DNA of 64,000 nt from Verrucomicrobia bacterium IMCC26134 (GCA_000972765.1 CP011265.1:186001-250000); one strand, 5' to 3'. Numbered from the stretch's first letter, positions 1 to 9,633 are shown. A program made the numbers and translations. Notes: generated by a model from the sequence alone, not told the origin.

Positions 1-743
1 TAAAGCAGCAAGGCCAGTGCGCTGAAGAAGAAGATGAAGCTGGTCCAAAAGGCGATGCGAAGCGGCCGCACCGAAAAACCGGCGATGGCGTCCACCGAGA
101 GTTTCACGAGCTTTTGGAAATTGTAGTTGGTCTGGCCGGTTTTCCTGGGTTGGCGGTCGTATAAAAGCCCGGTTTGCGGGAAACCGATCCAGCTAATCAT
201 GCCGCGGAAAAAGCGACCGGATTCCGGCAGGGCCAGAAACGCATCCACCACCCGTCGAGTCATCAACCGGAAATCGCCCGTATCTTCGGGTATCGGGTTG
301 TCGGTCAGTATATTAAAGACGCGATAAAACAGTTTTGCCGATATCAGTTTGAGCCAGGACTCGCCGGCGCGCGAGCGTCTCACGCCATAGACGACGTCAT
401 AGCCTTCTGCCATCTTGGCCCGCAAGGCCGGCAGCAACTCGGGCGGGTCTTGTAAATCGGCATCCAAGATAAGCACCTGCTCGCCAAGTGATTTTCTCAT
501 TCCCGCCGACGAGGCGGCTTCGTGGCCAAAGTTGCGCGAGAATCGCAGTCCCTTCACCTCGGCGATCCTTTCGCCGATCTTGCAGATGATCGCCCACGAC
601 AGATCGGTCGAACCATCGTCGACGATGATTATTTCATGAGCAAGACCGAGCTCACGGCATAAACAATGGACCCGGGTGATCGCCTTCTCCAGCCCCTCCG
701 CTTCGTTGTAGCAGGGAACGATGATTGAGAGTTCGGGGTTCAT
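1..743 (-). CDS. GtrB/DPM1-like family 2 glycosyltransferase (3' end outside window)
   Basis: The minus strand is open from an ATG at 743 to the left edge, so the C-terminus is missing. The protein begins MNPELSIIVPCYNEAEG, then IIIVDDGSTD and LILDADLQDPPELLP, which are the nucleotide-sugar and metal-binding motifs (DDGS and DxD-type DADLQDPP) of GT-A glycosyltransferases. Later NPIPEDTGDFRLMTRRV and the hydrophobic stretch beginning near the edge match GtrB/dolichol-phosphate mannosyltransferase-like enzymes, which move a sugar onto a polyprenyl phosphate at the inner membrane face. The next gene upstream on the same strand, a multispanning membrane protein, ends 24 bp before this start, so the two probably share a transcript and a cell-surface glycosylation role (inference). 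Confidence 0.88.
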   Translation of the reverse strand, partial: MNPELSIIVPCYNEAEGLEKAITRVHCLCRELGLAHEIIIVDDGSTDLSWAIICKIGERIAEVKGLRFSRNFGHEAASSAGMRKSLGEQVLILDADLQDPPELLPALRAKMAEGYDVVYGVRRSRAGESWLKLISAKLFYRVFNILTDNPIPEDTGDFRLMTRRVVDAFLALPESGRFFRGMISWIGFPQTGLLYDRQPRKTGQTNYNFQKLVKLSVDAIAGFSVRPLRIAFWTSFIFFFSALALLL

Positions 744-767
744 CTCTGCGAGGGGGATGCCATGATA

Positions 768-2768
768 TTAGCGCAGCTCGGAGCGACGCCAGTAACCGAC
801 CCTTTTACCCTCCGGCGTGGTGTAGGCGTCGCGCCATATATAATAGTCGTTAAGGAACACGTTCATTCGCGCCCATAATTCATTGGTGTCGGCCGTTTGA
901 TACCAGAGAATGTAATCAATTTTTTCAGCGGCGGGCCAGACCATGATGCCGTCGATATAGCCATTATACAAGGCTTCCACCTTTTCCATGCGCTGGTTGA
1001 TGGGTTGGGCATAGCCGTGCCAGAGCAGTTCGTGGCCGACCCAGCCCAGCCACATTTGTTTGCCGGCGAAGAGCGGCACCACTGCGGAGTTGGTGAAGGA
1101 ATTGGGGTTGGGGCGCTCGATCGCTATCCCCGTCGGCTCCAGAGTCAGTTGATCCAGCAGGTGCCGGGTGGATTCATCCCTGCGCAAATAGGCGTCCCCT
1201 TGGAGTTTAGCGAAATTAATTTTGGGCGTAAGCCACCAGTATCTGGCGAGTTGGACGCCAAAAACACAGGGGTAGGCACAGGCGATCGCGGCGCATACCC
1301 GCACCCACTTTCGGCTTGCACGCTCGATCAGCACAGGACCGAGCATCATGAGCGTGGCAGCGGCAATCCAGGGCCACCATTTCAGGGTGGTGTTGAAGCG
1401 CTCGGTATCGCCGGAGTAAATGTCGTCTATAAAAGTAAATTCCGAAAGCCCGAGATAGGCGAGGGTGAGCACGGCGAGCCAGAGGCAGAGTTTGTTCCTA
1501 GCGTAAAAGCCGAGCGAGCCGAGCGCGAGGGTAGGCAGGAGGAAAAGAATATAGAGAAGCAGCGGACTGTGGAGCTCCCACGGCACCAGCTTCAGGGAGG
1601 TGGCATAGCTGCCGGCGGCGCCGGTGAAGGCGGTGAGATAGACCGCCGCCGCGAGCCAGACCGCCGCCGCCCCCACGGCGAGTGAGCCGATGATCGCAGC
1701 CCAGTTTTTTCGCTCCCATAGCACCCATCCCGCAATCCAGATAGCTTGCAGCGGAAGGGTCCAGGTATTGGAGAGCAAGGTCCAAGTCAGGGTGGCGCCC
1801 ACGAGAGCGGCATAACGTTTCTTTTTTGTGCGACTGTATAAAACCGCCGCCAAGGCGCCCAAGCCGAGCAGACAATAGCCGGAGTAGGGCGGATGGTAAT
1901 CGCCGAGAAAGGCGGTGTAGGCGAAGGATTCACCTGCGAGGTCCTGCCGGGTATGCTGGCTGGCGTATTCCTGCATCATGGTGCCGACCGGCGCCTTGTC
2001 GTAGGTCATGCCTCCGACGAAGCGGTTTGTATTCCATGGCATCGGATCCTTGTAGAAAAGATATATAAAGCCTGATACACCCGGCCCCCCTACCATAAAG
2101 GCTGTCACCAACAGGATACGCACCCAGATTTTACGCGCCAGCAAGCTGACTACGCCCGCGAACGAGATGCCCGCCAGCGCGGTTATCACACAGAGGGCCA
2201 GATTGTAGGTGATGCCGGGGGTGAGCCCGAGCAGGCGGCCCATCAGGGCTGCGGCATAATATTGAAAACTGTAATAATGATAGGAGGGGTTTGGGGCCAG
2301 CCAGAAATCGGTGGCCGGCAGGGTGCCACCCGGCAGATAGGTGCAGATATACATCAGGTCGGGGATTTTCTCCGATGAACCGTCGATGTCCGGAAAGGCC
2401 AGCCGCCACGCGAAACAGTAGAAAAAAAGCAGCGCGAAGGTGATCAGGGGGCCATAGGCCGCGCCAGGCCTGAATTCCGCCCGCCAAAGTCCTAAATGCT
2501 TGTCGAGTGCGGCGTAACGTCCGCTGACCCAGCTTCCGTGGCTGAGTAGAATAATCCCGATGGACAGCAGCGTGAACACCACGCCGACCCCGTGCAACTT
2601 GCCCAGACCGTGGTGGGTTTCGATGGCGAAAAACAGCGTGGTCCAGATCCAGGGACCGCTCGCACTGGCCAGCCAGCGGTTGCGTATCAGCAAGCCGGTG
2701 GCCAGCACCATGCCCCAAAGGTTGATCAACAAGACCGTGATAGTGAAGAGAAGACCCAAATGTTGCAT
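768..2768 (-). CDS. DUF2298-like (YYY-type) multispanning membrane protein
   Basis: About 666 residues with roughly a dozen hydrophobic segments across the first 500, followed by a soluble C-terminal part rich in W and Y. A loop near residue 165 reads NPSYHYYSFQYYAAA, which resembles the tyrosine-rich signature of the DUF2298 (Chlor_Arch_YYY) family of predicted membrane proteins. That family is of unknown function, with a glycosyltransferase-C-like look. I chose the ATG at 2768 because the first membrane span follows it at once; an in-frame start at 2852 would add 28 hydrophilic residues. It lies directly upstream of the GtrB-like transferase, so a polyprenyl-sugar-dependent glycosyltransfer role is plausible but unproven. 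Confidence 0.65.
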   Translation of the reverse strand: MQHLGLLFTITVLLINLWGMVLATGLLIRNRWLASASGPWIWTTLFFAIETHHGLGKLHGVGVVFTLLSIGIILLSHGSWVSGRYAALDKHLGLWRAEFRPGAAYGPLITFALLFFYCFAWRLAFPDIDGSSEKIPDLMYICTYLPGGTLPATDFWLAPNPSYHYYSFQYYAAALMGRLLGLTPGITYNLALCVITALAGISFAGVVSLLARKIWVRILLVTAFMVGGPGVSGFIYLFYKDPMPWNTNRFVGGMTYDKAPVGTMMQEYASQHTRQDLAGESFAYTAFLGDYHPPYSGYCLLGLGALAAVLYSRTKKKRYAALVGATLTWTLLSNTWTLPLQAIWIAGWVLWERKNWAAIIGSLAVGAAAVWLAAAVYLTAFTGAAGSYATSLKLVPWELHSPLLLYILFLLPTLALGSLGFYARNKLCLWLAVLTLAYLGLSEFTFIDDIYSGDTERFNTTLKWWPWIAAATLMMLGPVLIERASRKWVRVCAAIACAYPCVFGVQLARYWWLTPKINFAKLQGDAYLRRDESTRHLLDQLTLEPTGIAIERPNPNSFTNSAVVPLFAGKQMWLGWVGHELLWHGYAQPINQRMEKVEALYNGYIDGIMVWPAAEKIDYILWYQTADTNELWARMNVFLNDYYIWRDAYTTPEGKRVGYWRRSELR

Positions 2769-3199
2769 AGATGTAGAGCCGGTGGATGTGCCCCCTTTGT
2801 CCTGATTTGACCAAGGCGAGCCACATGACTTGAACCGCGTTAAAAGGCGCACATTCCCTCGAACGATACAAGCCGGAAGCGGGGGGGGGCTTTGCGGCGA
2901 CGTTCCCCAAGCTTTGACGGGTTCAGGACCTTTTACTCACGCGACTCCCCGGCCTTTTCCTGTCCCCCATTCCCATCGTCCCGCGATTGAAAAGGGATTC
3001 GGGAAAATCGGGCGCTGCAGGCACTCTTCGCGCCAGCCAGACGGGACCTTCAGGCGGGACCATTATTACCGTTCGCCGGCAAGAAAAGGCTTTCCTCTTA
3101 ACAGGCAGACTTTACCTTGCACTGGGGAGACATACGCCGCCTCGCTTGGTTTCTAAGATTCATATGTTGTCCGCCTTGAGCCTAAACACTTCCAGATCC

Positions 3200-3871
3200 A
3201 TGAAATCAGGATCGACTTCCCCTCGGGTGGTTAATCGACGTTTTACGGGCGAGGGTGCGACCCGTCCGGCCCGTCGGCGGGGGCATACTTTGGTCGAGTT
3301 GATGATGGCCACTTTGCTTTTTACGTTGGCAACCGGCGGATTGCTCGCGGCATTGACCCAGTCCTACCGAATGGGAGAACGGGTGAAATACTCCTCCGAA
3401 GCCCGTTATGCGCTACGGACGATTGCGGATCTTTTTCTCAATGCGCCCTATTCCAAAGGGCAGTATAACGATATGGACACTCTGTTCATGGTGACCAGCG
3501 GTCCCACTGGCTCGGGAATGGCGTGGCGCAAGGATTTGGGTATATTTTGTTTCCTAAATCAAAAAATGGCCCGGCAGGGCACCGAGAGCGTTGAGCAAAA
3601 CAAGACCCGCATACGACTGGGATACGACATCAGCAGCACCGGGGTTGATCCGGATACCGGGGCAACCGGTGAAGTCATGATTTTCCATCTGGGGAAAATG
3701 GATGATACCACCATGTCGAGGATGAGGCCCCGGGTGACCCGGGATATCTCCATCATCGCCACAGATCCCTCACCGGCAGGTATATTGCTCAAGGGGGAAT
3801 TCGTCGTCAGTTACGAACTCGGCGGCAAAACTTACACCCAAGCCATCACCGTTCTAAGGGCTGCGCCATGA
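3200..3871 (+). CDS. Prepilin-like protein (PulJ/GspJ-type N-terminus), first of a three-gene set
   Basis: About 223 residues. A basic leader (RPARRRG) precedes [20 protein letters not shown], a type IV prepilin cleavage and helix motif: G at -1, the conserved Glu at +5, and His instead of the usual Phe at +1. The remainder is a soluble domain with no family I recognise. The ATG at 3200 gives a normal-length leader; an ATG at 3164 is also in frame. No clear Shine-Dalgarno is seen. The stop overlaps the next start (ATGA at 3868), so the two genes are translationally coupled. It presumably needs a prepilin peptidase encoded elsewhere. Minor pseudopilin is the best call; its role is unknown. Confidence 0.7.
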   Translation: MKSGSTSPRVVNRRFTGEGATRPARRRGHTLVELMMATLLFTLATGGLLAALTQSYRMGERVKYSSEARYALRTIADLFLNAPYSKGQYNDMDTLFMVTSGPTGSGMAWRKDLGIFCFLNQKMARQGTESVEQNKTRIRLGYDISSTGVDPDTGATGEVMIFHLGKMDDTTMSRMRPRVTRDISIIATDPSPAGILLKGEFVVSYELGGKTYTQAITVLRAAP

Positions 3872-5970
3872 AAAAATATATCAAGAAAAGGCCGCGCAAA
3901 GCGTGGCTGCTCGTGCGAACTGTCAACGGCTTCACTCTCGTCGAGGTGCTCATCACCATGAGCCTTTCGGTCGTGCTCCTGGCAGGCGTAGCCTCCTTGT
4001 TGTTGTCCAGTAACATCGCATATCAAAAGTCCAGCATCCGCAACAATATCAATCAGAAGAGCAGCCTCGTGCACCAGCACCTGACCACGGAGATTTCCAC
4101 GGCCGTGAAGGTGCCGGAACTGAGCATGGGCAATCCGCAAAAGAGACTTCCTGACGGCTCTCTTGATCCGAGTGACACCAGCGCGGGCAGCAGTTTTGCC
4201 TTGATGACCTATTTCGTCACGCTCGGCGACCCCGGGATCCTGAACGCAGACATATCCTACGACACGGACACCCCCTCTTTGGTCGTGACCCTGAAGGGGA
4301 CCAGTAATCTGAATCGTCCGGTCGCGGGTGATTATCTGGTGCTGGCCACGCCCAAGCTGGGCGAAAACGGCGCCCGCATCGCCAGCGTTTCTGACGGCCG
4401 GGCGGAAGGCGCGGATGGCACGGTGACGATCACTTTGGCGAGTGCACTCAGTGCCTTGACCACAGAGTCCTCAACTTGGACCGATACCGATGGGACCACT
4501 AGGGTAAAACTGGCAAAAGCCGGTCAAAACGTAGCCTTTTGGCGGCAACGCGCTTACGAAGTGGAGCGTTATACGGCGGATAATACCGCCACCAAAAACT
4601 TTACCCGATTAGTTTGGTATCAAAGTTACGAATCCAAGGATGTTCACTCTGATCCCATCGTCGTGGCCAGCCAGCTTTCCGCCAACGCCGGAGATGACCG
4701 GTCTGACTACGGTGGAGCCACCACTGAGCAGGTGATGCAGTATCCGTTTCAAAAGGATTTCAACGGGGACCATACCACCGAGACCGACACCACTGCGGTC
4801 ACCAATGTGGTGTGTAACATCCTGATTGAGACCAAGGATCGGGTGAAAATGCTTGGCGGCAGGTCTGACGCCTACAGCCAGGCGGCGGTCGCCGCCGTTT
4901 TGATCAACAAGGCGGGCTCGGATTTTAAGCTCGAAGGCTACACTATTCCCGCCGCAGCTGAGACGCCGACGCCGACACCGACACCCTTGCCGACCGCTAC
5001 GCCGACAGCGACGCCGACGCCGACCAATACGCCGACGCCGACCAATACGCCCGTGCCGACCAACACGCCGACGCCGACGCCGACCAATACCCCGACGCCG
5101 ACGCCGACCAAGACTCCGACCCCGACCAAGACGCCTACTCCGACCAAGGTCCCGACGGCCACCCCCACCTCGACCCCCTTGCCGACGGCCACGCCGACGA
5201 TTACTCCGACGCCGACGCCGACCAATACGCCGTTGCCGACCGCCACGCCGACGATTACGCCCACGCCGACGATTACGCCGACGCCGACCAAGACGCCGAC
5301 ACCAACCGCCACGCCGACGATTACGCCGACGCCGACGCCGACCAAGACGCCGACGCCGACCAATACGCCGTTGCCGACCGCGACGCCGACCAAGACGCCG
5401 ACGCCGACGATTACGCCGACGCCGACCAAGACGCCGACGCCGACCAATACGCCGTTACCGACCGCGACGCCGACCAAGACGCCGACGCCGACGATTACGC
5501 CGACGCCGACCAAGACGCCGACGCCGACCAAGACCCCCCTGCCTACGGCCACCCCCCTGCCGACGGCCACACCGACGAAAACGCCCATCCCGACCGCGAC
5601 GCCGACGCCGACCAAAACCCCGTTGCCGACCGCGACGCCAATTCCACCGACCGCGACGCCAATTCCACCGACCAAGACACCAACGCCAATCCCGACCGCG
5701 ACGCCAATTCCACCGACCAAGACACCAGCGCCCACCGCAACCGCGACGCCAATCCCGACCGCGACGCCGACGCCCTTGCCGACCAAGACGCCAGCGCCCA
5801 CCGCGACGCCGACGCCAATTCCGACCAATACCCCCACGCCAGCGCCCACGAAAACGCCTGTGCCGACGTCGACGCCGACGCCCTTGCCGACCAAGACGCC
5901 CACGCCGATGCCGACGTCCACGCCCACGCCGATTCCGACCGCGACGCCGACGCCGATTCCGGACTTTTAA
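3868..5970 (+). CDS. Prepilin-like protein with ~330-residue Thr/Pro repeat tail
   Basis: 700 residues in three parts. Residues 1-45 are a basic leader and prepilin motif (G, then [19 protein letters not shown], Glu at +5). Residues 46-365 are a globular domain with no family I recognise. Residues about 366-696 are almost purely TP-type repeats ([24 protein letters not shown]), ending IPDF. Such Thr/Pro tails are known in other secreted proteins as extended, often O-glycosylated linkers or stalks; here that is inference. No cell-wall anchor or further domain follows the tail. It overlaps the gene upstream by 4 bp and ends 12 bp before the next start, so the three genes form one operon. The tail DNA is an imperfect tandem repeat. 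Confidence 0.75.
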   Translation: MKKYIKKRPRKAWLLVRTVNGFTLVEVLITMSLSVVLLAGVASLLLSSNIAYQKSSIRNNINQKSSLVHQHLTTEISTAVKVPELSMGNPQKRLPDGSLDPSDTSAGSSFALMTYFVTLGDPGILNADISYDTDTPSLVVTLKGTSNLNRPVAGDYLVLATPKLGENGARIASVSDGRAEGADGTVTITLASALSALTTESSTWTDTDGTTRVKLAKAGQNVAFWRQRAYEVERYTADNTATKNFTRLVWYQSYESKDVHSDPIVVASQLSANAGDDRSDYGGATTEQVMQYPFQKDFNGDHTTETDTTAVTNVVCNILIETKDRVKMLGGRSDAYSQAAVAAVLINKAGSDFKLEGYTIPAAAETPTPTPTPLPTATPTATPTPTNTPTPTNTPVPTNTPTPTPTNTPTPTPTKTPTPTKTPTPTKVPTATPTSTPLPTATPTITPTPTPTNTPLPTATPTITPTPTITPTPTKTPTPTATPTITPTPTPTKTPTPTNTPLPTATPTKTPTPTITPTPTKTPTPTNTPLPTATPTKTPTPTITPTPTKTPTPTKTPLPTATPLPTATPTKTPIPTATPTPTKTPLPTATPIPPTATPIPPTKTPTPIPTATPIPPTKTPAPTATATPIPTATPTPLPTKTPAPTATPTPIPTNTPTPAPTKTPVPTSTPTPLPTKTPTPMPTSTPTPIPTATPTPIPDF
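4963..5955 (+). repeat. Thr-Pro codon tandem repeat (tail of the 3868-5970 gene)
   Basis: About 1 kb built from ACN/CCN codon pairs with AAN, AAR, ATT, TTG and GCN interspersed. Codon use is skewed to ACG and CCG, and long stretches are nearly identical to one another. The opposite strand is also open and would encode Val-Gly repeats; I treat that as a shadow of the base pattern. Confidence 0.9.
5341..5508 (+). repeat. Two 84-bp tandem units inside the Thr-Pro tail
   Basis: 5341-5424 and 5425-5508 are identical apart from one silent change (TTG to TTA in the Leu codon after the sixth Pro region). Each unit encodes 28 residues. A third unit starts at 5509 and then diverges. Confidence 0.85.
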
Positions 5971-5982
5971 TCTTCGATCCCC

Positions 5983-8139
5983 ATGCTTCCCTACCGTCGT
6001 TACCCTTCCCGCCAGCGCGGCGGCATGATTCTGGCCGCCATGTTCGTCATCATTGTGATGGCGATGATGGCCACGTCGGTCGTTTCCCACAGTTTGCAGA
6101 CCTATCGGGATGCGAAGCGCTTAGAGCAGCTTGACCAGGTAAAGCTGAAGGCCGAGAGCGAGATGGAAGTGGTTTACTATAATTGGAAAAAGCAGATCTT
6201 CTCGGTCAAATCCCGCACGGAGATCCCTGGTCAATTAACGTCGGCTGGCATCACCGTGGATGAGACCTCGGTGAACACGGCGACGATGACGCCGACCCTG
6301 GCCAAAACCAGCCGGGAGCAGGGTGAGTGGACGGTTTCTCGTTCACTCCGCATCGGCAAGCCGCCAGCCACGGGCCAGACGAATGGCAAGCTTGGCCAGC
6401 TCACGGAATACACCGCGCTCACCCGTGCGGTGAACAACCATCCCACCTTCGGCAATGTGGAGTATCGAATGGGCCGCCGTTTCGCCCAGCTCGATACCAC
6501 GCTCTTCCAGTTCAGTGTGTTTTATCAGGATGTGATGGAGTTTAGCGCCGGAAGTGCGATGACGATCAAGGGCAAGGTTTCCGGTAACAACAAAGTGTAT
6601 ATGAGCTCCAAGCTCGCGTCCGCCCCTATCGTTATTCGCGATGAAGTGATGTTTTATGAGACCTTCAATGGTTGCCGCGGACCCAATCCCGATACGACCA
6701 ATATTGACCCTTCTTTACGCGAGGTGGAGCAGCTTCAGTATCGCAGCACCGGCTCTGCCTTTGCGCCTATTTTCGATCCTACGCCCGAAACCTCCGCGCG
6801 CCCCGCCGACCAGGCCGCTCAACGGGCGCTCCAGGTTAAAAAGATGGGCGAGAAAGAGAACTTCCTCGGCGGTATCAATGTAGATGATGCTAAAGTGGCC
6901 TACGGCCCGATCACCACATTGCCCGATGGTTCAGTGGTCGGCACGGGAGCGTATCCCACCGAAAATGACATTTACCGTTCGGTGGTGGCTCCTTCGCCTA
7001 AAAAGGCGGATGGCACCCTGATCGATGAAGACCCGACCGTGAAAGCCACCCGCATGTATAGCAAGGCGGGCGTGGTCATTGAGGTCCGCGATGCGTCCAC
7101 TATTTCCGCTTCAGAGTTTTCCGCCCGTCCGGTTGATGTCTATGTGGGCGTGGGCACGGGCCGCACCAAGCTGGACTACGCCTCGACGAGTTATCTAGCG
7201 GTGGTCGCCACGGTCAACGCCCGTAAAAACGTTTACGATAGTCGCGAACAGACCAATGTGAAAGTGACCACCCTCAATGTGGGCCAGTTTGCCAGCGTGA
7301 TCGAGGGTCTGGCCGGCACTTCTGACCCTCTCCTAACCAACTACAACGGTGTGGTCTATGTCTACGATCCGAATGCCGAAGTGGATTCACCCACCAGCGC
7401 CGCGTTGGATGATGATAATCGACCGGACTTGAACGCTGTGCGCCTCACGAACGGCTATCAACTGCCTTGGGTTGAGAAAGACGGAAAGCCCGTTGGGTTT
7501 ACTTTGGCGACGGATAACGGCCTCTACGTTCAGGGGGATTATAATACCGTGCAAAACGCGTCTGCGACCGCTGACACCCGTAATATGGGAGCGCTTCTGG
7601 CTGATGCAGTCACCGTGCTATCCGGCAGTTGGGATGATGATAAGTCGGGCATAAAGTATCAGCGAGACGCCATCACCAATGCATTTTTGCTCGATGCGAG
7701 TGGTAATAAAATCCCTGAAACGGTGACCTCAGGCGGTGTCACCAGTAACGTTTACTACAAGGCCTCGGAAAGGGTCGCGTCTGATACGGTGGTGAATTCA
7801 GCCATCCTGAGTGGCAACACCGCCTCCTCCGATCCCACGGGGACTGGAACGATCAACAGCGGTGGCGTGCAGAATCTGGTCCGCCTGATGGAAAACTGGA
7901 CTGGGCGCAGCTTTACCATGCAAGGTTCCCTCGGTCAGCTTTTTGCCTCAAAACACTTCACCGCCGCAATCCGTGGCACGGGCGACGCCAATGGCCTGTA
8001 TTTCGCTCCCGCGACGCGTAATCTCACGTTCGATGAAAAACTGGCGGAGTCTCCGCCCAATCAGTCACCCACGACCACGAAGTTCTACCGTGGCGACTAC
8101 TTCATCTGGCATAAGGGCAACGATCCCACGAAGCTCTGA
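5983..8139 (+). CDS. PilX/GspK-like membrane-anchored protein, third of the prepilin-like set
   Basis: 718 residues. A short basic leader (RRYPSRQRGG) is followed by MILAAMFVIIVMAMMATSVV, a single N-terminal hydrophobic helix that lacks the prepilin Glu at +5, as in PilX/GspK-like proteins. The rest is a large extracytoplasmic region. Its end includes SGGVQNLVRLMENWTGRSF and RGDYFIWHKGN, a style I associate with PilX-N/DUF4900-type proteins of unknown function. The gene starts 12 bp after the Thr/Pro-tailed prepilin gene and completes an operon-like set of three. No assembly ATPase, secretin or peptidase gene is nearby, so the set must use machinery encoded elsewhere (inference). Confidence 0.6.
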   Translation: MLPYRRYPSRQRGGMILAAMFVIIVMAMMATSVVSHSLQTYRDAKRLEQLDQVKLKAESEMEVVYYNWKKQIFSVKSRTEIPGQLTSAGITVDETSVNTATMTPTLAKTSREQGEWTVSRSLRIGKPPATGQTNGKLGQLTEYTALTRAVNNHPTFGNVEYRMGRRFAQLDTTLFQFSVFYQDVMEFSAGSAMTIKGKVSGNNKVYMSSKLASAPIVIRDEVMFYETFNGCRGPNPDTTNIDPSLREVEQLQYRSTGSAFAPIFDPTPETSARPADQAAQRALQVKKMGEKENFLGGINVDDAKVAYGPITTLPDGSVVGTGAYPTENDIYRSVVAPSPKKADGTLIDEDPTVKATRMYSKAGVVIEVRDASTISASEFSARPVDVYVGVGTGRTKLDYASTSYLAVVATVNARKNVYDSREQTNVKVTTLNVGQFASVIEGLAGTSDPLLTNYNGVVYVYDPNAEVDSPTSAALDDDNRPDLNAVRLTNGYQLPWVEKDGKPVGFTLATDNGLYVQGDYNTVQNASATADTRNMGALLADAVTVLSGSWDDDKSGIKYQRDAITNAFLLDASGNKIPETVTSGGVTSNVYYKASERVASDTVVNSAILSGNTASSDPTGTGTINSGGVQNLVRLMENWTGRSFTMQGSLGQLFASKHFTAAIRGTGDANGLYFAPATRNLTFDEKLAESPPNQSPTTTKFYRGDYFIWHKGNDPTKL

Positions 8140-8173
8140 CGTGGCTGCGACGGGCGCGCTCGTCGCCTTGGTT

Positions 8174-9271
8174 TCAACCCTTCCCGTTCGCTGGTTTCGA
8201 CCCCGGTGACTCACGACGTTGCTGCCAGCGGTAGAGGCTGGCGCGGTTGATGCCGAGCAGGCGCGCCGCCAGAGACAGGTTGCCGGCAGCCACAGTGATG
8301 GCCCTGGCGATGAGTTTGTCCTCCGCCTCGGCCAGATTAAGCGGCAGCCCGGCCAAGTCGGCGGGCACCGGCCCAGCATTGGACTGGGACTGGGCGAAGA
8401 CTGCATTTCCCGGAATGGCAGGGGGAGTGAACACAATGTGGGTGCCCCGCAGTGTGTCGGCGCCGGCGTGAATCAGCGCCCGCTCGATCGTATTCTTTAG
8501 CTCCCGTATATTGCCGGGATAACGGTGGGTGAGAAGGCGCTGGATCACCTCCGGCCGCAGCCTGGACGGCGCGAGTTTTTGCTCGCTCGCCAGGGTTCGC
8601 GCAAAATGCCTGGCCAGCGCGGGCACATCGTCCATTCGCTCGCGCAGCGGAGGCACCGGCAGGTGAACCTGCATGAGACGGTAATAGAGATCCTGCCGAA
8701 ACGTCCCCTCGGCGACACGTGCGGCAAGGTCGGCGTGAGTGGTGGCGATCACACGCCCCCGGACGTCCTTGTTGCCGGCTGACGCTGCGGTATCGGGGCC
8801 CATGCCCTCATCGAGCAAGCGCAGTAAATACGGCTGGATCTCGAGTGGCATGTCGCCGATCTCGTCGAGGAACAAGGTGCCCCCGTGGACCGGATCGAGG
8901 GCCCCTCTGGGCTCGGGGACGGGGCTGGCGCCGGGACTGCGCGCCGCTCCCCGAAAAAGGATCTCGGCCTGCCCGGCGACGAGTGTGGAGCAGTTAACGG
9001 GAGTAAACGGAGTCTTGGCCAGAGGACTGCCAAAGTGGATGGCGCGGGCGAGCAGCTCTTTGCCCGTGCCGGTCTCGCCGGTGATGAGGACATTGGCCTC
9101 AGGGTAGGCTTCCAGGCTGCGCAGTCGCTCCATGAGCTGGGTAAAGCAAGGACTGGAGCCGATCAGGCCCGCCATGGCCCGCGGGCGAGCCTCGTCCGCA
9201 ACCGGCGCCGCAGGCGCTACGGCCGCAACGGGCGAGAACAGGGGGGCGTGGGGCTTGGTGGTGGCGTTCAC
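8174..9271 (-). CDS. Sigma-54-type AAA+ transcriptional regulator with degenerate GAFTGA loop
   Basis: 365 residues. Residues 1-35 are Ala/Pro-rich with no sensor domain. The AAA+ core has Walker A GETGTGKE (about 64-71), Walker B GGTLFLDEIGDMP, the arginine-finger region FRQDLYYRL and PPLRERMDD. A Fis-type helix-turn-helix (NLSLAARLLGINRASLYRW) closes the protein. Where NtrC-type activators carry GAFTGA, this one reads roughly ARSPGAS in a Gly/Pro/Ala-rich loop. GAFTGA contacts sigma-54, so loss of it suggests the protein may not open sigma-54 promoters in the usual way; TyrR is a known relative that lost this function. It is convergent with the prepilin set, and its target is unknown. Confidence 0.82.
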   Translation of the reverse strand: MNATTKPHAPLFSPVAAVAPAAPVADEARPRAMAGLIGSSPCFTQLMERLRSLEAYPEANVLITGETGTGKELLARAIHFGSPLAKTPFTPVNCSTLVAGQAEILFRGAARSPGASPVPEPRGALDPVHGGTLFLDEIGDMPLEIQPYLLRLLDEGMGPDTAASAGNKDVRGRVIATTHADLAARVAEGTFRQDLYYRLMQVHLPVPPLRERMDDVPALARHFARTLASEQKLAPSRLRPEVIQRLLTHRYPGNIRELKNTIERALIHAGADTLRGTHIVFTPPAIPGNAVFAQSQSNAGPVPADLAGLPLNLAEAEDKLIARAITVAAGNLSLAARLLGINRASLYRWQQRRESPGSKPANGKG

Positions 9272-9381
9272 AGGGCGGGGCGACCGACCTTATTAGCAAG
9301 CTTCAGACCAAGCCCGTGTTTCTAAGTTAAATAGGGGCTGACAGGCTGGCCCGCATATTGCTTTTTGACCGCATCAAACCC

Positions 9382-9633
9382 ATGAAAATCACCGCTCTGT
9401 TTCGCCCGCTCGCACTACCCGCCGCCGCATTTTTATTCGTCTCCAAGGCACACGCCCATCCCGGCCATGACGGCGAACACGGCGGTGGGTTGACCTGGGA
9501 TTTTACCGGCGGCTTGGTTCATGTCCTCACGAGTCCTTACCACATGGTGCCGGCGCTGGTGACCGGTGCCCTCGCCTTTTATTTCTGGAGACGTATGCGC
9601 GCTAAGCGCGCTGGTTCGCAATCCCGGGACTGA
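9382..9633 (+). CDS. Small HupE/UreJ-like membrane protein
   Basis: 83 residues from the ATG at 9382. An in-frame ATG at 9358 is possible but only adds MLFDRIKP. A signal-like segment (ITALFRPLALPAAAFLFVSKAHA) is followed by a His/Gly-rich stretch HPGHDGEHGGG, then GGLVHVLTSPYHMVPALVTG, one hydrophobic span and a basic tail. The spacing of Gly, His, Leu and His resembles the HPLxGxDHLLAM motif of HupE/UreJ putative nickel/cobalt transporters, but those have six or more spans. It is transcribed towards the convergent urease accessory genes. A nickel-related role is a guess from motif and context; it may simply be an uncharacterised small membrane protein. Confidence 0.45.
   Translation: MKITALFRPLALPAAAFLFVSKAHAHPGHDGEHGGGLTWDFTGGLVHVLTSPYHMVPALVTGALAFYFWRRMRAKRAGSQSRD

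Noticed and set aside
4938-5927. Open frame on the minus strand that would encode a Val-Gly repeat protein of 329 residues
   Set aside because: It is the exact complement of the Thr-Pro codon repeat; no ribosome-binding site or leader, and it lies inside the prepilin-like gene.
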